From: JBCDJI01 sp964351865
GTDB taxonomy: Bacteria; Verrucomicrobiota; Verrucomicrobiia; Methylacidiphilales; JBCBYL01
DNA length: 64,000 bases
Assembly (NCBI GenBank): GCA_964351865.1
Contig: CAYGPJ010000022.1
Span: forward strand, 3,357 to 67,356
Reading direction: 5' to 3'
Every line of letters starts with the position of its first letter. Within the stretch, counting starts at the first letter, position 1. Both the position numbers and the translations under genes were made by a program. Of this stretch, positions 1 to 7,189 are shown in pieces. The notes beneath the pieces are model-generated. The model ran no database searches. It was not told where the DNA came from and saw nothing but the letters and a program-made list of their open reading frames with translations.

Positions 1-313
1 GATGATCAAAACATCCTTGCTGCCATTGCCAAGTGACCTCACCACCAGAGCGGGATCGCCTTTTCAGAAAATGCACCAGGAGGGAAACCGCTTCATCTCG
101 ACGGACAGTAGAGACCAGCAAATGCACATGATCCGGCATGATGACACCACATTCCACTTGCCATCGATTCGCCTCAGCAATTGCCTGGCGAAGTGCCTGA
201 TAATAGTATTCGTTATTCAAAACCGGCTTTTTATCCGCTACACACCATGTCACAAAGTATGTGATGGCTCGATTTCGCTCATAGATGGTGTCCAGGCGTG
301 GTGGTCGCGACAT
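1..313 (-). CDS. REP-associated tyrosine transposase (RAYT, Y1/HUH family), partial
   Basis: Reading the minus strand from ATG at 311-313 gives an open frame that runs off the left edge (about 104 residues visible). It starts MSRPPRLDTIYERNRAIT and contains MPDHVHLLVS, the His-hydrophobic-His (HUH) metal site of Y1 transposases. The YFVTWC segment near residue 20 is typical of this family. The catalytic tyrosine helix should lie beyond the edge. Known: RAYTs are single-copy, domesticated IS200-like enzymes that act on REP palindromes headed by GTAG. A REP unit of that form lies 60 bp upstream of the start (373-395) and more are scattered over the first 17 kb, so I infer that this enzyme or a relative spreads them. 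Confidence 0.88.
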   Translation of the reverse strand, partial: MSRPPRLDTIYERNRAITYFVTWCVADKKPVLNNEYYYQALRQAIAEANRWQVECGVIMPDHVHLLVSTVRRDEAVSLLVHFLKRRSRSGGEVTWQWQQGCFDH

Positions 314-372
314 GAAATGATCCTCCGGTTGACCTGTCGTCTACGCAATAAAAAATGTGTAAGACGAAAACC

Positions 373-395
373 GGCGAGATGCAATCTCGCCCTAC
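373..395 (-). repeat. REP hairpin, single unit, upstream of the RAYT gene
   Basis: On the minus strand this is GTAG followed by an 8-bp stem (GGCGAGAT/ATCTCGCC) with a 3-nt TGC loop. The same unit recurs, single or in inverted pairs, at 3073-3129, 4666-4790, 5344-5401, 10521-10644 and 16889-17012. Confidence 0.85.
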
Positions 396-419
396 ATTTC
401 GAAACGTGAAATGAACTCC

Positions 420-1901
420 CTACCACCGTCGGATTTTACCTGTCGGGGTTTTTTCCAGTTCGTTCACGCTTAAAAATAACACCGGCACTTTGTAGCGATT
501 GAGCTTTGCCTGACAAAACGCCTGCAACTCATCGACATCCAACTCCCCCGCCGCGTCTGCCTGACCTCGCTGACCCGTGACGGGCACGATATCGGCGACC
601 ACCTGCGCGGCTCCGTCCACCTTCTCGCTGCGCACCCGCGACTCGCGGATTCCGGGATAGGTATTCAGCACCCCTTCCACCTCTTCGCAGAAAAATTTTC
701 GCCCGCCGATATTGATCCGGTTTTGCCGGCGTCCCAGCAGATAGAGGTCGCGATCCTCGTCAAAGTATCCCAGATCTCCCGTCCGGAACCCTTCCGCGGC
801 GATGACATCGCTGGCCGGAATCCACGGTGACAGATAGGCATCAAACAACCCCGGACCACTGATACACACTTCACCGACGCCTGAATCACTGCCCAACCGT
901 GACAGTTCATCCTCGCCATTGGTTTTTAATTTAACGGTATAATCCGGCTGCACCTGGCCCAGCGACAACGGTTTCGTGACCGCATGTTTCAGATTCACCA
1001 CCGGCAGCCCCACTTCAATGATTCCTAACGCCTGCGTCAGATGCACCTGAAACCTGCTGGCAAAATCATGCACCAGCGCCTCACTCAAACCCATCGAGGT
1101 GGACAGCGCCAACCGCACGGTCGGTAGCAGGTTGCCGCTGCCGGCATCCAGTAAATGCTGATAGTGATCCGGCGAGGCGTAGATGATGGTGGCTTCCGCT
1201 TGCTCGGCCAACCGGATCACCGCATCTGCCTGCGTGCCGTTCGGCAACAGAATGGTGGCGCCATAGCGCAGATACAGCAGGATCGAGACGACAAAATGAT
1301 GCGCCATCGGCAGCATCCACAAGATGCGATCGTCCGGGCCGATGGTCAGTCCCCGATTGGCGGCCTGCACCCGTTCCATCACCGACTGGCGACCGATCAC
1401 GACGCCTTTGCGCTGATTGGTCGTCCCGGAGGTAAAACGGATGAACGCCGGCTGCAGCCCGCGGAAGGCCTGATCGTCCTGCTCATCCACCGCACCCGGC
1501 GCGGGAAAACTGGTCACTGAAGCTGGTGCTGTTGATGACTCCGTGGCGCAGTCGATCATGCCATGCAGCTTACAGCGAGCCACAAAAGTCGCCAGCGCCG
1601 CGGCATCGTAATCTTCGGCAATCGGCACCAGGCAATAATGCGCATCCATCACCGCCAGGGCCTGCACTATAAAGCGGATGCTGTTGCCGCCCTTGACGCC
1701 GCAGCGATCATACGGCTGCCAGCCTTGCTCCACTAAAGCCGCACGGGCGGCATCCACCTGATGCATCAACTCGGCATATGTCACGGTCTGGTCGCTGCCA
1801 TCCGGACCCGACTGAATCACCGCCGGATGCTCCGGTTGGGATAACGCGGTGGCGCGGATCTGGTCAACGATGGTGACATTGGTGGGTGACGAGCCTGACA
1901 T
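420..1901 (-). CDS. AMP-dependent (acyl-CoA) synthetase/ligase, ANL superfamily
   Basis: A 493-residue adenylate-forming enzyme that should activate a carboxylic acid as an acyl-adenylate and transfer it to a thiol; the substrate cannot be read from sequence. Core motifs are in order: FTSGTTNQRKG (P-loop-like A3), FRTGDLGYFDED (A7), LLGRRQNRINIGGRK (A8) and the C-terminal catalytic lysine in TPTGKIRR (A10), after which the protein ends almost at once. A longer frame begins at GTG 1931. I chose ATG 1901 because a TTGACA box (1933-1938) with a -10-like element at 1910-1915 places the transcription start close to that ATG. No obvious partner genes; a palindrome at 1966-2010 lies upstream. Confidence 0.8.
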   Translation of the reverse strand: MSGSSPTNVTIVDQIRATALSQPEHPAVIQSGPDGSDQTVTYAELMHQVDAARAALVEQGWQPYDRCGVKGGNSIRFIVQALAVMDAHYCLVPIAEDYDAAALATFVARCKLHGMIDCATESSTAPASVTSFPAPGAVDEQDDQAFRGLQPAFIRFTSGTTNQRKGVVIGRQSVMERVQAANRGLTIGPDDRILWMLPMAHHFVVSILLYLRYGATILLPNGTQADAVIRLAEQAEATIIYASPDHYQHLLDAGSGNLLPTVRLALSTSMGLSEALVHDFASRFQVHLTQALGIIEVGLPVVNLKHAVTKPLSLGQVQPDYTVKLKTNGEDELSRLGSDSGVGEVCISGPGLFDAYLSPWIPASDVIAAEGFRTGDLGYFDEDRDLYLLGRRQNRINIGGRKFFCEEVEGVLNTYPGIRESRVRSEKVDGAAQVVADIVPVTGQRGQADAAGELDVDELQAFCQAKLNRYKVPVLFLSVNELEKTPTGKIRRW

Positions 1902-1907
1902 GCAGCT

Positions 1908-1938
1908 AGAATCTTCGACGACATTGACCACTTGTCAA
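1908..1938 (-). promoter_or_regulatory. Probable leaderless promoter of the AMP-dependent synthetase gene
   Basis: Consensus -35 TTGACA (1933-1938, minus strand). The -10 may be AAGATT at 1910-1915 (17-nt spacer, 8 nt before ATG 1901) or GATTCT at 1908-1913 (19-nt spacer, 6 nt before it). No Shine-Dalgarno is possible with a start so close. Confidence 0.5.
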
Positions 1939-1965
1939 TGATCCCGCTCGCCCGAAACGGGGAAG

Positions 1966-2010
1966 ATGGGGGACGGAGGTAAATTATTCTAATTTACCTC
2001 CGTCCCCCAT
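1966..2010. repeat. GGGACGGAG-type palindrome, copy 1
   Basis: A perfect inverted repeat with 20-bp arms and a 5-nt loop, lying between two divergently transcribed genes. The arms carry the shared GGGACGGAGG/CCTCCGTCCC base and an AT-rich interior unlike that of the other copies. Confidence 0.85.
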
Positions 2011-2063
2011 TGAACGACTTTCCCATTGCCCCGCATCGCGATTTCGCCTCTAATCGTGGCGCT

Positions 2064-2783
2064 ATGAAATCGCTTTCCTCATGCTCATTGCTTTTGTTGA
2101 CCTCCTGCCTGCTGCTGGCGGCTACCGGTTCCGTGCCGGCACAAAATTCTGCAGATACTCAGGATTCGGTGCAGGCGACCACCCTTTTCCCACCGTTGCC
2201 GTTTGACCTGAAACCGAAGGAAACCCTCTTTGCCTCAAAAAACTGGGTTTCGCTGAATGAAGAAGCCGGAATCCAGGCGATGAAGCAGGACGGCGAGATC
2301 ATCCTGATGCTGGCTAAAAACGCCCGTTTCCGTTCCAGCGCTGTCGCCGCTTATCCGGAAATGCTGGCACTGACCGCGACGTGGCAAATCACCAATCAAA
2401 AAGGAGCGATGGGCTTCGGCTGGATCGACTTCAGCACCTCGCAGTATTACTACCTGTACGAGGATGCCAGTCGCAATGAACTGATCCTGCAACGTGGCGA
2501 CGGCGTAACGACCAAGCAATTGGCCCTCTATCCCCTGCCGGCCTCCACCGCAGCGCGAAACTTTACCCTGCAACGCAAATCACTCAGCCCGACCCAGGTG
2601 GAAATCACGGTGCTGGTCGATGGCATGCCCTTCGGGGAAGCGGCGACCGATCGTCCGGAAAAAGAAACCGGCTCGACCTTCCAGATTTACGTCGGTTCCG
2701 GCAATGATGCGGAAGTGACGTTAAAAGAAATCTCCACCATCCCCGCCACCTCCGATAAAAAGGGTGGAGGATGGTTCTGGTAG
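2064..2783 (+). CDS. Secreted protein of unknown function, possible beta-sandwich
   Basis: A 239-residue protein not assigned to a family. The ATG at 2064 is preferred over an upstream TTG because it gives a clear signal peptide (MKSLSSCSLLLLTSC..., cleavage near VPAQ). The mature part alternates hydrophobic and polar residues with many aromatics (GFGWIDFSTSQYYYLYED, FTLQRKSLSPTQVEITVLVD). That looks like a concanavalin-type or DUF1080-like beta-sandwich, but the resemblance is by pattern only. It ends in a Lys/Gly/Trp-rich tail (KKGGGWFW). A monocistronic gene, divergent from the synthetase. Confidence 0.65.
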   Translation: MKSLSSCSLLLLTSCLLLAATGSVPAQNSADTQDSVQATTLFPPLPFDLKPKETLFASKNWVSLNEEAGIQAMKQDGEIILMLAKNARFRSSAVAAYPEMLALTATWQITNQKGAMGFGWIDFSTSQYYYLYEDASRNELILQRGDGVTTKQLALYPLPASTAARNFTLQRKSLSPTQVEITVLVDGMPFGEAATDRPEKETGSTFQIYVGSGNDAEVTLKEISTIPATSDKKGGGWFW

Positions 2784-2887
2784 GTTCTTTGTCCTCTATC
2801 CACCATTCTGCGATGCCCAGCGGCGACTAGACCATTTTTTTGAACTAAGTCTTAAATAAATCATTTTCATTTAACCGAAGCGCTGAA

Positions 2888-2974
2888 CGAAAGGGGACGG
2901 AGTAATGGGTTCTTCCCAAACGGCCTCGATTGGGTGTGAACGGAGCGTGAAACCCATTACTCCGTCCCCTTTCG
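2888..2974. repeat. GGGACGGAG-type palindrome, copy 2 (long-loop form)
   Basis: 24-bp perfect arms (2888-2911 and 2951-2974) around a 39-nt non-palindromic centre. The flanks AAGCGCTGAACGAAAGG on the left and TTTCGTGGGCCACCT on the right are shared with the copy at 4508-4595. The two centres are unrelated. Confidence 0.85.
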
Positions 2975-3072
2975 TGGGCCACCTACTCTGATGTAAAGCA
3001 TGAATAGACACACTCTCGTAGTTCGTTGTGCATAGGATGACGGGTATGGTAGGGCTGTTTTTATAGGGGACT

Positions 3073-3129
3073 GTAGGGCAAGATTGCATCTTGCCGGAAC
3101 AATAACGGCGAGATGCAATCTCGCCCTAC
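3073..3129. repeat. Inverted pair of REP hairpins
   Basis: Forward unit 3073-3095, reverse unit 3107-3129, separated by 11 nt. The forward stem reads GGCAAGAT/ATCTTGCC where the reverse unit has GGCGAGAT/ATCTCGCC: a compensatory A-T for G-C change, which indicates that the hairpin itself is maintained. The right flank (ATCTC, then CTGGTTTAAT) is shared with the pair at 5344-5401. Confidence 0.85.
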
Positions 3130-3177
3130 ATCTCTTTTCTATTTCTGGTTTAATGGTGGATGTCTGGCTTGGGAACA

Positions 3178-3233
3178 AGCGGGTGGGGACCTGCCGTCGC
3201 TGAAGCTATGGCAGGCACCGCACCCGCTGCTAC
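3178..3233. repeat. GTAGC-headed inverted repeat (second REP-like family)
   Basis: Arms 3178-3195 and 3210-3228 pair imperfectly (AGCGGGTG...CCTGCC against GGCAGG...CACCCGCT). The outer right end is GTAGC on the minus strand. A related partial unit lies at about 10325-10348 and a compact one at 4431-4455. Confidence 0.6.
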
Positions 3234-3286
3234 AACACCAAAGCTGGTTCCCGTTTCGGTTTCTATATCTTATTTGGCATCGTATC

Positions 3287-3315
3287 CCAAAGCGGTTTGA
3301 GACAAACCGCCCTAC
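3287..3315 (-). repeat. GTAG-headed hairpin with TCN loop (third REP-like family)
   Basis: On the minus strand: GTAG, GG, then a 7-bp stem CGGTTTG/CAAACCG with loop TCT. The element at 8302-8384 has the same plan with stem CGCTTTG/CAAAGCG, again a compensated change. Confidence 0.6.
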
Positions 3316-3347
3316 CCGCCACAGCAGATGGCTCAGACGACAAGTGC

Positions 3348-3375
3348 TTGATCCACGCTCTGATACCGATAACCT
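3348..3375 (+). promoter_or_regulatory. Probable leaderless promoter of the YhaM-like gene
   Basis: TTGATC (3348-3353), 16-nt spacer, TAACCT (3370-3375), then only 6 nt to ATG 3382. No Shine-Dalgarno sequence. Confidence 0.55.
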
Positions 3376-3381
3376 AAGCGG

Positions 3382-4407
3382 ATGCAATTAAGCGACCTCA
3401 AACGTCTCGGCTCCGAACCCCAAACGGCATCCGTAGCCGTGCAACTGGCTAAAATTACCACCCGCCAAACCGCTTCCGGAAAACCATTTATCGATCTGGA
3501 GGTCGCGGATGCGACGGATTCCATTCGTTTGAAAATCTGGTCGGATACCGACGCATTTGAATTCTGCCAGAGCGCGGGCGATAGTGAACTCTGCCTGCTG
3601 GATGGTGAATTTTTCGTGAATGATTTCGGGGTCAACATCAACCGCCCCTCGCTCAGTTATCTGGAGGACTCACAGGTCGACGCCTTTCTGCAAGGCAGTC
3701 CGGAGCGGGCCCAAGAACTGGAAGATCTCTGGGACTACCTCAACACGCTCTTCGAGAACCTGAGTGATCCGCGCCTGAGATTACTGACGACTACCGTGCT
3801 GAATGATTTATCAGAAAAATGGAAACGAGCCGGCGCCGCCCGCAGCTACCACCACGCTCGCCGCGGGGGTCTGCTGGAGCATACTTCGCAGATGTTGAAA
3901 GTGGCGGAAGCGCTGGCGCCGCAATATCCGGAGATCTGGCCGGACCTGCTGTATGCGGGCGTGCTCTTTCACGACATCGGAAAATGCTGGGAGAATGATT
4001 ACCCGGCCAAAGGCTTTACCACCCAACCAGCGCGCATGGGTGAACTGCTGGGGCATATCACTATCGGGGTAGAAGTGGTGAACAAATACTGGAATCAATT
4101 GCGGGAACAGGAACCCGAAGTCTTTAAAACCACCGCACCTGCCAGCGAGCTGGTGAAAGAGCATTTGTTGCATCTGATCGTATCGCATCACGGACAGTTG
4201 GATTTCGGATCGCCGGTCACTCCCAAAATTCCGGAAGCCTGGATGCTGCATTACATCGACAATCTGGATGCCCGGATGGAAATGCTGCGCGGCAGCTACG
4301 CCGGGGAACCGGAAGTGGAACCTGATCTCTATCGCGCTCAGCGTCCGCTCAGCGGCTACCTGGCGCGGCCGATTTCGGAGTCGTTGCCGACAGGTGAAAG
4401 TGATTGA
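3382..4407 (+). CDS. yhaM: YhaM-family 3'-5' exoribonuclease (OB fold plus HD domain)
   Basis: A 341-residue protein with the YhaM layout: an N-terminal OB-fold nucleic-acid-binding region (about residues 15-90, including KPFIDLEVADATDSIRLKIW), then an HD phosphohydrolase domain. HD landmarks are HHARRGGLLEHT (about 155-166), FHDIGK with the His-Asp pair at 197-198, a later SHHGQLDFGSP, and YIDNLDARM. Known: YhaM enzymes are metal-dependent 3'-5' exonucleases acting on RNA ends and ssDNA. Length is slightly above the roughly 314 residues of the Bacillus enzyme. The gene stands alone, flanked by repeats on both sides. Confidence 0.85.
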   Translation: MQLSDLKRLGSEPQTASVAVQLAKITTRQTASGKPFIDLEVADATDSIRLKIWSDTDAFEFCQSAGDSELCLLDGEFFVNDFGVNINRPSLSYLEDSQVDAFLQGSPERAQELEDLWDYLNTLFENLSDPRLRLLTTTVLNDLSEKWKRAGAARSYHHARRGGLLEHTSQMLKVAEALAPQYPEIWPDLLYAGVLFHDIGKCWENDYPAKGFTTQPARMGELLGHITIGVEVVNKYWNQLREQEPEVFKTTAPASELVKEHLLHLIVSHHGQLDFGSPVTPKIPEAWMLHYIDNLDARMEMLRGSYAGEPEVEPDLYRAQRPLSGYLARPISESLPTGESD

Positions 4408-4430
4408 GAGGTGATTAAGCTTTGGCTGCA

Positions 4431-4455
4431 AGTGGGTGAGGACACCCACTGCTAC
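4431..4455 (-). repeat. Compact GTAGC-headed hairpin
   Basis: On the minus strand GTAGC precedes an 8-bp stem AGTGGGTG/CACCCACT with a 4-nt loop, 24 bp after the stop of the YhaM-like gene. Same plan as the other GTAG-headed units. There is no T-run, so it is not an obvious terminator. Confidence 0.55.
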
Positions 4456-4507
4456 AATCTCAATCGAGAGTCTGCGACATGCGGCTCGGGTTCACCAAAG
4501 CGCTGAA

Positions 4508-4595
4508 CGAAAGGGGACGGAGTAATATTTTCCTCCGACCTGTTTCCTATTCGTTGAACCCACCTACACGAAAAACATTACTCCGTCCCCTTTCG
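4508..4595. repeat. GGGACGGAG-type palindrome, copy 3 (long-loop form)
   Basis: 19-bp arms (4508-4526, 4577-4595) around a 50-nt centre. Outer flanks match copy 2; the centre does not. It lies 19 bp from the composite element at 4615. Confidence 0.85.
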
Positions 4596-4614
4596 TGGGC
4601 CACCTTCAATAGTG

Positions 4615-4820
4615 TTAGAGCGTTTCCGAATTAAGTTCTCACACGGTAACCTGAGGAAAATTAATGTAGGGCAAGAAAACCCAGCGCGATAGCGCGGCCA
4701 AAAATTAATTTCTAACTTGTTTAGTTTAGGCGCAGCCTAAAGCTTGCATCTTGCCGGGATGGAATTTGGCGAGATGCAATCTCGCCCTACATGTTAAAAC
4801 ATCATTCGGAAACGTATTAG
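4615..4820. repeat. Composite 206-bp repeat element, copy A (insert in left arm)
   Basis: Contains an inverted REP pair whose left unit is split after GTAGGGCAAGA (4666-4676) by a roughly 66-bp insert running to about 4743. The insert carries CAGCGCGATAGCGCG and TTTAGGCGCAGCCTAAA. The ends read TAGAGCGTTTCCGAA and TCGGAAACGTATTAG. Copies B and C are at 10471-10674 and 16860-17063. Together with copy 3 of the palindrome, this fills the 450 bp between the two genes. Confidence 0.85.
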
Positions 4821-4857
4821 GTAATTGAAAATGTTAAATCGGGAAACCACTTAATCC

Positions 4858-5310
4858 CTAATTCAACGCCTGTTGAACTAAACTGCTAAGCAGCTTGCCG
4901 TCAGCGCGGCCCTGGGCTTTGGCCATGGCGGCTTTCATCACCTGTCCCATTTCTTTTTTGCTCGTCGCACCCGTTTCAACAATAGCCGCCTGCACGATTC
5001 CCTTCACTTCGTCTTCGGTCAGTGCGGCAGGCAGGTAGGCTTCTAAAATTTCTTTTTCATTCCGCTCTTTTGCTGCGACATCTTCCCGACCCGCTTTTTC
5101 GAAGCTTTCGATCGAGTCGTTGCGCTTCTTTACTTCCTTACGGATGGCGGCTTGCACATCGTCATCCGTCGGAACGCCATCCTGGCCGTATTTTTCGATG
5201 ACCGCGTAGCTAATAGCAGATTTGAGCAGGCGTAAGGTGTTGAGCTTGTCGGCATCTTTGGCCTTCATCGCTGTTTTGAGGTCGGTATTGATCTGATCTT
5301 GGAGTGACAT
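4858..5310 (-). CDS. yqeY: GatB/YqeY-domain protein
   Basis: A 150-residue protein matching the YqeY family over its full length: MSLQDQINTDLKTAMKAKDA at the start, TLRLLKSAIS, KEVKKRNDSIESFEKAGR, EILEAYLPAALTEDEV, MGQVMKAAMAKAQGRADGK and the final LSSLVQQAL. The domain is related to the tRNA-binding tail of GatB and is linked to Glu/Asp-tRNA amidation. Its exact role is not established, so none is claimed here. AGGA 10 nt before the ATG may be the ribosome-binding site. Convergent with the YhaM-like gene across the repeat cluster. Confidence 0.9.
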   Translation of the reverse strand: MSLQDQINTDLKTAMKAKDADKLNTLRLLKSAISYAVIEKYGQDGVPTDDDVQAAIRKEVKKRNDSIESFEKAGREDVAAKERNEKEILEAYLPAALTEDEVKGIVQAAIVETGATSKKEMGQVMKAAMAKAQGRADGKLLSSLVQQALN

Positions 5311-5343
5311 GAATGGTATTTCCTGATTGAGGGTGAGTTAAAT

Positions 5344-5401
5344 GTAGGGCGAGATTGCATCTCGCCGATTATCGTTCCGGCTAGATGCAATCTCGCCCTA
5401 C
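5344..5401. repeat. Inverted pair of REP hairpins
   Basis: Forward unit 5344-5366, reverse unit 5379-5401. The reverse stem has one mismatch (GGCTAGAT). It sits between the yqeY start and the end of the next minus-strand gene. Confidence 0.85.
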
Positions 5402-5441
5402 ATCTCCGTTCTGTTGCTGGTTTAATTATTAGGTTTCTTGA

Positions 5442-5891
5442 TTATTCAGCATCGAATTCTGATTCGATGACGAGCACCAGATTTCCCTGATCGTAAAAGG
5501 GACCACGAATGATCAGCGGCACCTCTTTTTTGGGAATGTATTTTCCTTTGATCAGCGACTCATCTTTCTGCATCAACTCGAAGTCGTAGCAGTTCGGTTC
5601 ATCCGGGCTGCGGGAGAGGGTAATGAAGAACAAGGGATGTGGCTGAAAGCAGACCGGCTTGCCTTCCGGTAAATCAGAACGGGCTTCTCCCATGATGCGG
5701 TATTTGCTGTAACCGAAGAGCAGTTCCAGACTTTTACGTAATTTGGGCGACACCGGCATGGTCTCTTCAATGCGCTCGCTTTGCGCATGAATCAGTGAGA
5801 ATTTGACTGCTTTAAATCGAGTCGTGTCTTCCGCAGTAGCGGTGGAGAGTAACAGCAGTGGTATCAGGCAGGTGAGTAGGCCGGTCTTCAT
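5442..5891 (-). CDS. Secreted protein of unknown function in the sigma factor operon
   Basis: A 149-residue protein not recognised. The N-terminus is a signal peptide (MKTGLLTCLIPLLLLSTATA). The mature part has two cysteines (KPVCFQPHPL and PNCYDFEL) that could form a disulfide, and ends VLVIESEFDAE. It follows the small membrane protein gene by 15 bp on the same strand, making a three-gene unit with the ECF sigma factor. It may be a periplasmic component or target of that regulon, but nothing in the sequence shows this directly. Confidence 0.6.
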   Translation of the reverse strand: MKTGLLTCLIPLLLLSTATAEDTTRFKAVKFSLIHAQSERIEETMPVSPKLRKSLELLFGYSKYRIMGEARSDLPEGKPVCFQPHPLFFITLSRSPDEPNCYDFELMQKDESLIKGKYIPKKEVPLIIRGPFYDQGNLVLVIESEFDAE

Positions 5892-5906
5892 GAAGCAATC
5901 GTTGGA

Positions 5907-6329
5907 TTAGTAAGTGTAGTTGGCTGGGATATATTGATAACCTTCGGCCCAGATGACGTCAGCTTCGGCATCCTCGGAGTAGAAAGGGGTCGCATAAATA
6001 CCGGGCTGGGAGCCACTGATCTGAGGTAAGCCCTCTCCCGCATCGCCGCCCGCCATCAACACCACCGTCACCACCACCGCGGTCGCCGCTGTAGCGAGAT
6101 AAGACAACAGTCGCCCGAAAGACATGCTGGGGCTAGGCTCTTCCATCCGTGCCTCCAGACGAGTCCATGCGGTGGCTTGGTGGAAGTCACTGCGCAGGCT
6201 GTCTTCATCAACGGCCGCTTGCAGATCCTGACGCAGGCGCAACAGGGCAGACTCACGCTGCTCTGGCGTCGGCGTCGGTATCCGGTCGGTTTCCTTCAGC
6301 ATCTTTTCGAATTCATCATAGTTCTTCAT
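5907..6329 (-). CDS. Small single-pass membrane protein, putative anti-sigma factor
   Basis: A 140-residue protein with a charged cytoplasmic half (MKNYDEFEKMLKETDRIP, then helical Glu/Arg/Gln-rich sequence), one transmembrane segment (LLSYLATAATAVVVTVVLMA, about residues 74-93) and a short acidic, Tyr-rich external tail ending IPANYTY. Its start overlaps the end of the ECF sigma gene by 14 bp, the usual arrangement for a sigma/anti-sigma pair. The zinc-binding HxxxCxxC motif of classical anti-sigma domains is absent, so the role rests on topology and gene order only. Confidence 0.55.
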   Translation of the reverse strand: MKNYDEFEKMLKETDRIPTPTPEQRESALLRLRQDLQAAVDEDSLRSDFHQATAWTRLEARMEEPSPSMSFGRLLSYLATAATAVVVTVVLMAGGDAGEGLPQISGSQPGIYATPFYSEDAEADVIWAEGYQYIPANYTY

Positions 6330-6912
6330 AGCGATCTCCTAAGAGTTCTTTCAGTTTCTGGCAGCTGTAATACAGCCGAGAAAGTACCGTTCCTTTTTTA
6401 CACCCGAGGATTTTAGCCGTCTCTTCGGTGCTAAAACCCTGAATCAGGCGCAGTTCGACGACGCCGCGCTGCTCCGGATTCAAAGCATCGAGTGCTTCAC
6501 GAATCGCGGTATGCAAATCCCCCTCCTGGGCGGCATCTGCTCCGGTTCGTTCATCGACAGCTTCCACTGGCGATTCTTCATCATCATTCTGCAGCGGAAA
6601 CAACCCGAGCCGTTTGGTGCGCCGCTGCGTCTTCCGGATGCTGTCGTAGGCCTGGTTCATCGTGATGCGATACATCCAGGTGCTGAATTTGGAGTTGCCC
6701 TTGAAGGATTTAAATTTCTTAAATGCCTTCAGAAACGCTTCCTGCACCACGTCTTCAGCCATCGCATCATCGTGCACGATCTGATATGCCGCTGCCCACA
6801 ACGCCCTGTAATACTGCTGGTGCAACATTTCCCATCCTTCCGAACGACCTTCGCGGATCAGCTTCAGTGCTGCCGCTTCATCAAAAGTCGTATCTGGTTT
6901 TTGGACGCTCAT
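6316..6912 (-). CDS. ECF-type RNA polymerase sigma factor
   Basis: A 198-residue group 4 sigma factor. Region 2 is seen in DDAMAEDVVQEAFLKAFKKF and FSTWMYRITMNQAYDSIRK. Region 4 with its helix-turn-helix is in LNPEQRGVVELRLIQGFSTE and CKKGTVLSRLYYSCQKLK. An acidic linker (NDDEESPVEAVDERTGADAA) separates them. I start at ATG 6912 (MSVQKPDTTFDEAAA) because the longer frame would read through a good promoter. It heads an operon with the membrane protein and the secreted protein; the stimulus is unknown. Confidence 0.88.
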   Translation of the reverse strand: MSVQKPDTTFDEAAALKLIREGRSEGWEMLHQQYYRALWAAAYQIVHDDAMAEDVVQEAFLKAFKKFKSFKGNSKFSTWMYRITMNQAYDSIRKTQRRTKRLGLFPLQNDDEESPVEAVDERTGADAAQEGDLHTAIREALDALNPEQRGVVELRLIQGFSTEETAKILGCKKGTVLSRLYYSCQKLKELLGDRYEEL

Positions 6913-6928
6913 CGGGTGTAATGGATTC

Positions 6929-6957
6929 AATATAAGGTGTTGAAAATCAGAAACCAA
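6929..6957 (-). promoter_or_regulatory. Sigma-70-like promoter of the ECF sigma operon
   Basis: Minus strand: TTGGTT (6952-6957), 17-nt spacer, TATATT (6929-6934), then 16 nt to ATG 6912. Unlike most promoters in this window it leaves a short 5' leader. Confidence 0.5.
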
Positions 6958-7047
6958 AGCTCTTTTTCACGGTATTCTGATTCCACACTGACCATGCACC
7001 ATTCAAAATGCCAATTCCAGAAGATTCTCCGCTAGACCACACGCTGT

Positions 7048-7095
7048 ATTAAAAGGGACGGAGGTATTCATGCATGAATACCTCCGTCCCTTTTA
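7048..7095. repeat. GGGACGGAG-type palindrome, copy 4
   Basis: A fully self-complementary 48-bp sequence with no loop: TTAAAAGGGACGGAGG, then TATTCATG and its mirror. It lies in the 277-bp gap between the divergent sigma and permease genes. Confidence 0.88.
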
Positions 7096-7189
7096 ACTAC
7101 CCATCAACCTGATTCGTTTACACCTAAGATTCTCCCCTTCTGTTCTTGATCTTGATCTGACTCTTGCCCTTAATCAATGACCCGCACTT

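Noticed and set aside
2871..3391. Several short open frames in both strands
   Set aside because: They run through REP and palindrome repeats, have no start-site signals and no protein-like composition.
4408..4857. Small RNA gene or riboswitch in the gap
   Set aside because: All structure there is explained by the repeat elements; no known riboswitch pattern was seen.
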